This document shows, piece after piece, positions 30,583-31,329 of a stretch of DNA of 31,329 bases (positions within the stretch are counted from its first letter, which is position 1; every line of letters begins with the position of its first letter). The notes beneath the pieces were generated by a model. It saw only the letters and a program-made list of their open reading frames with translations. It was not told where the DNA came from and made no database searches. Position numbers and translations under genes: made by a program. The stretch lies in NCBI GenBank assembly GCA_902765885.1, contig CACXBN010000091.1:1-31329 (forward strand), given 5' to 3'. The DNA is from an uncultured Ruminococcus sp. (lineage in GTDB: Bacteria > Bacillota > Clostridia > Oscillospirales > CAG-272).

Positions 30583-31329
30583 ATGAAACTTTCTGAATTG
30601 TTGAACCTGGTAAAATCAGATCATCATATTAATAATGATATAGAGATAAAAGAACTTACCTATGATTCAAGAAAAGCTCATGATAATTCTTTTTTCTTCT
30701 GTCTCTCAGGAAGCAAGGTTGATGGTCACGATTTTGCTGATTCAGCATATGAATCGGGATGCAGGCTTTTCGCCGTGGAAAGAATTCTGGATCTTCCGGA
30801 AGATGCCGAACAGATCCTTGTAAAAAATACCCGGGAATCCCTCTCCCTTTATTCAGCTGCATTTTATGACTTCCCCTCTCAGAAAATGAGAGTCGCAGGT
30901 ATTACCGGAACCAAAGGAAAAACATCTACAGCGGTATATGTTCAGAAAATACTTAATGACCATGGTATAAAATGCGGATATATCGGAACAATAGGAGTCA
31001 TTTACGGAAGTCATTATTATTCCACAAACAATTCAACTCCTGAAAGTCTTGATATAAACAGATATATGAGGGAGATGCTCGATGAAGGCATCAAACATGT
31101 TGTAATCGAAGTTTCTTCTCAAGCACTCGTGAATTACCGTGTTAACGATATAAAATTTGATATTGTGGCTTATACCAATCTCTCACCGGATCACATAAGT
31201 CCTACGGAGCATCATTCATTTGAAGAATATCGTGATGCAAAAAAGAGACTGTTTACTGATTTTAACAGCACATTTGCGATATATAACATCGATGACGAGT
31301 ATTCTGCTTATATGCTTTCCGACAACAGA
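30583..31329 (+). CDS. murE: UDP-MurNAc-tripeptide synthetase MurE, 5' part
   Basis: The first 249 codons are visible; the frame is open to the window edge. MurE adds the third residue, L-lysine or meso-diaminopimelate, to UDP-MurNAc-Ala-Glu. Seen are the N-terminal ELTYDSRKAHDNSFFFCLSG, the ATP loop GITGTKGKTST (107-117), STPES (151-155), EVSSQAL (176-182), and NLSPDHISPTEHHSFEEY leading to the likely carbamylated lysine near 220. The HISPTEH sequence after P-D-H resembles the lysine-adding MurE branch more than the DAP branch, but the specificity motif lies outside the window. GGAG is at good spacing before ATG 30583. Confidence 0.92.
   Translation, partial: MKLSELLNLVKSDHHINNDIEIKELTYDSRKAHDNSFFFCLSGSKVDGHDFADSAYESGCRLFAVERILDLPEDAEQILVKNTRESLSLYSAAFYDFPSQKMRVAGITGTKGKTSTAVYVQKILNDHGIKCGYIGTIGVIYGSHYYSTNNSTPESLDINRYMREMLDEGIKHVVIEVSSQALVNYRVNDIKFDIVAYTNLSPDHISPTEHHSFEEYRDAKKRLFTDFNSTFAIYNIDDEYSAYMLSDNR

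Noticed and set aside
1..31329. CRISPR arrays, insertion sequences, prophage or integrase genes
   Set aside because: No regularly spaced direct repeats, transposase or integrase motifs or phage structural genes were found on either strand.

Overview
The window comes from an AT-rich, low-GC Gram-positive chromosome. It is most likely an anaerobic member of Bacillota, class Clostridia. The supporting signs are RicT, YlxM and TmcAL, a 2[4Fe-4S] clostridial-type ferredoxin, strong Shine-Dalgarno sites, TTGACA-17-TATAAT vegetative promoters, and a tRNA gene with no encoded CCA. The genes are almost all core housekeeping genes. I see no prophage, insertion sequence or CRISPR array. The only likely mobile item is a small toxin-antitoxin pair.

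Layout. 1-88 is the tail of a gene entering from the left. 367-2068 (minus) is an envelope pair, a SanA-like DUF218 protein and a DUF4349 lipoprotein. 2205-4590 is serC-serA with a consensus promoter and a terminator. 4653-5249 (minus) is a YafQ/DinJ-type toxin-antitoxin operon. 5278-6384 (minus) is queA, divergent from a TIM-barrel sugar isomerase-like gene at 6472. 7222-9626 is the ylxM-ffh-rpsP-khpA protein-export and ribosome operon, with a perfect palindrome at its transcription start. 9636-12662 (minus) runs tRNA-Arg(CCG), a terminator, tsaE, tsaB, rpiB, a cytidylate-kinase-like gene and a PAP2 phosphatase. 12725-13797 is manA. 13804-15411 (minus) is rnhA plus a CapA-fold protein that has lost its metal ligands.

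15515-24200 (plus) resembles the Bacillus origin-proximal order holB-ricT-yabA-yabB-rsmI-metS-tatD. Here a ferredoxin replaces yabA, nagA is inserted before metG, and a TatD-associated radical SAM gene follows tatD. 24179-25306 (minus) is tmcAL, divergent from ackA (25419-26627); both enzymes handle acetate.

The right end (26684-31329) is the most interesting part. It is a tight operon of an asparagine-synthase-family amidotransferase, a D-aspartate-ligase-like ATP-grasp enzyme, an aspartate racemase and the start of murE. Together these could make D-Asp, attach it to the lysine of the peptidoglycan stem and amidate it, giving a D-Asp/D-isoasparagine crossbridge as known in enterococci and lactococci. 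That would be unusual for a clostridial relative, most of which use directly cross-linked meso-diaminopimelate.

Several genes have in-frame upstream start codons that fall inside or too close to a promoter (serC, holB, ferredoxin). Others have upstream starts rejected by the position of the ribosome binding site or of a tRNA gene (ackA, rpsP, dinJ, tsaE, the ATP-grasp gene). I moved the starts accordingly. All family assignments are from motif recognition by eye; no search was run.
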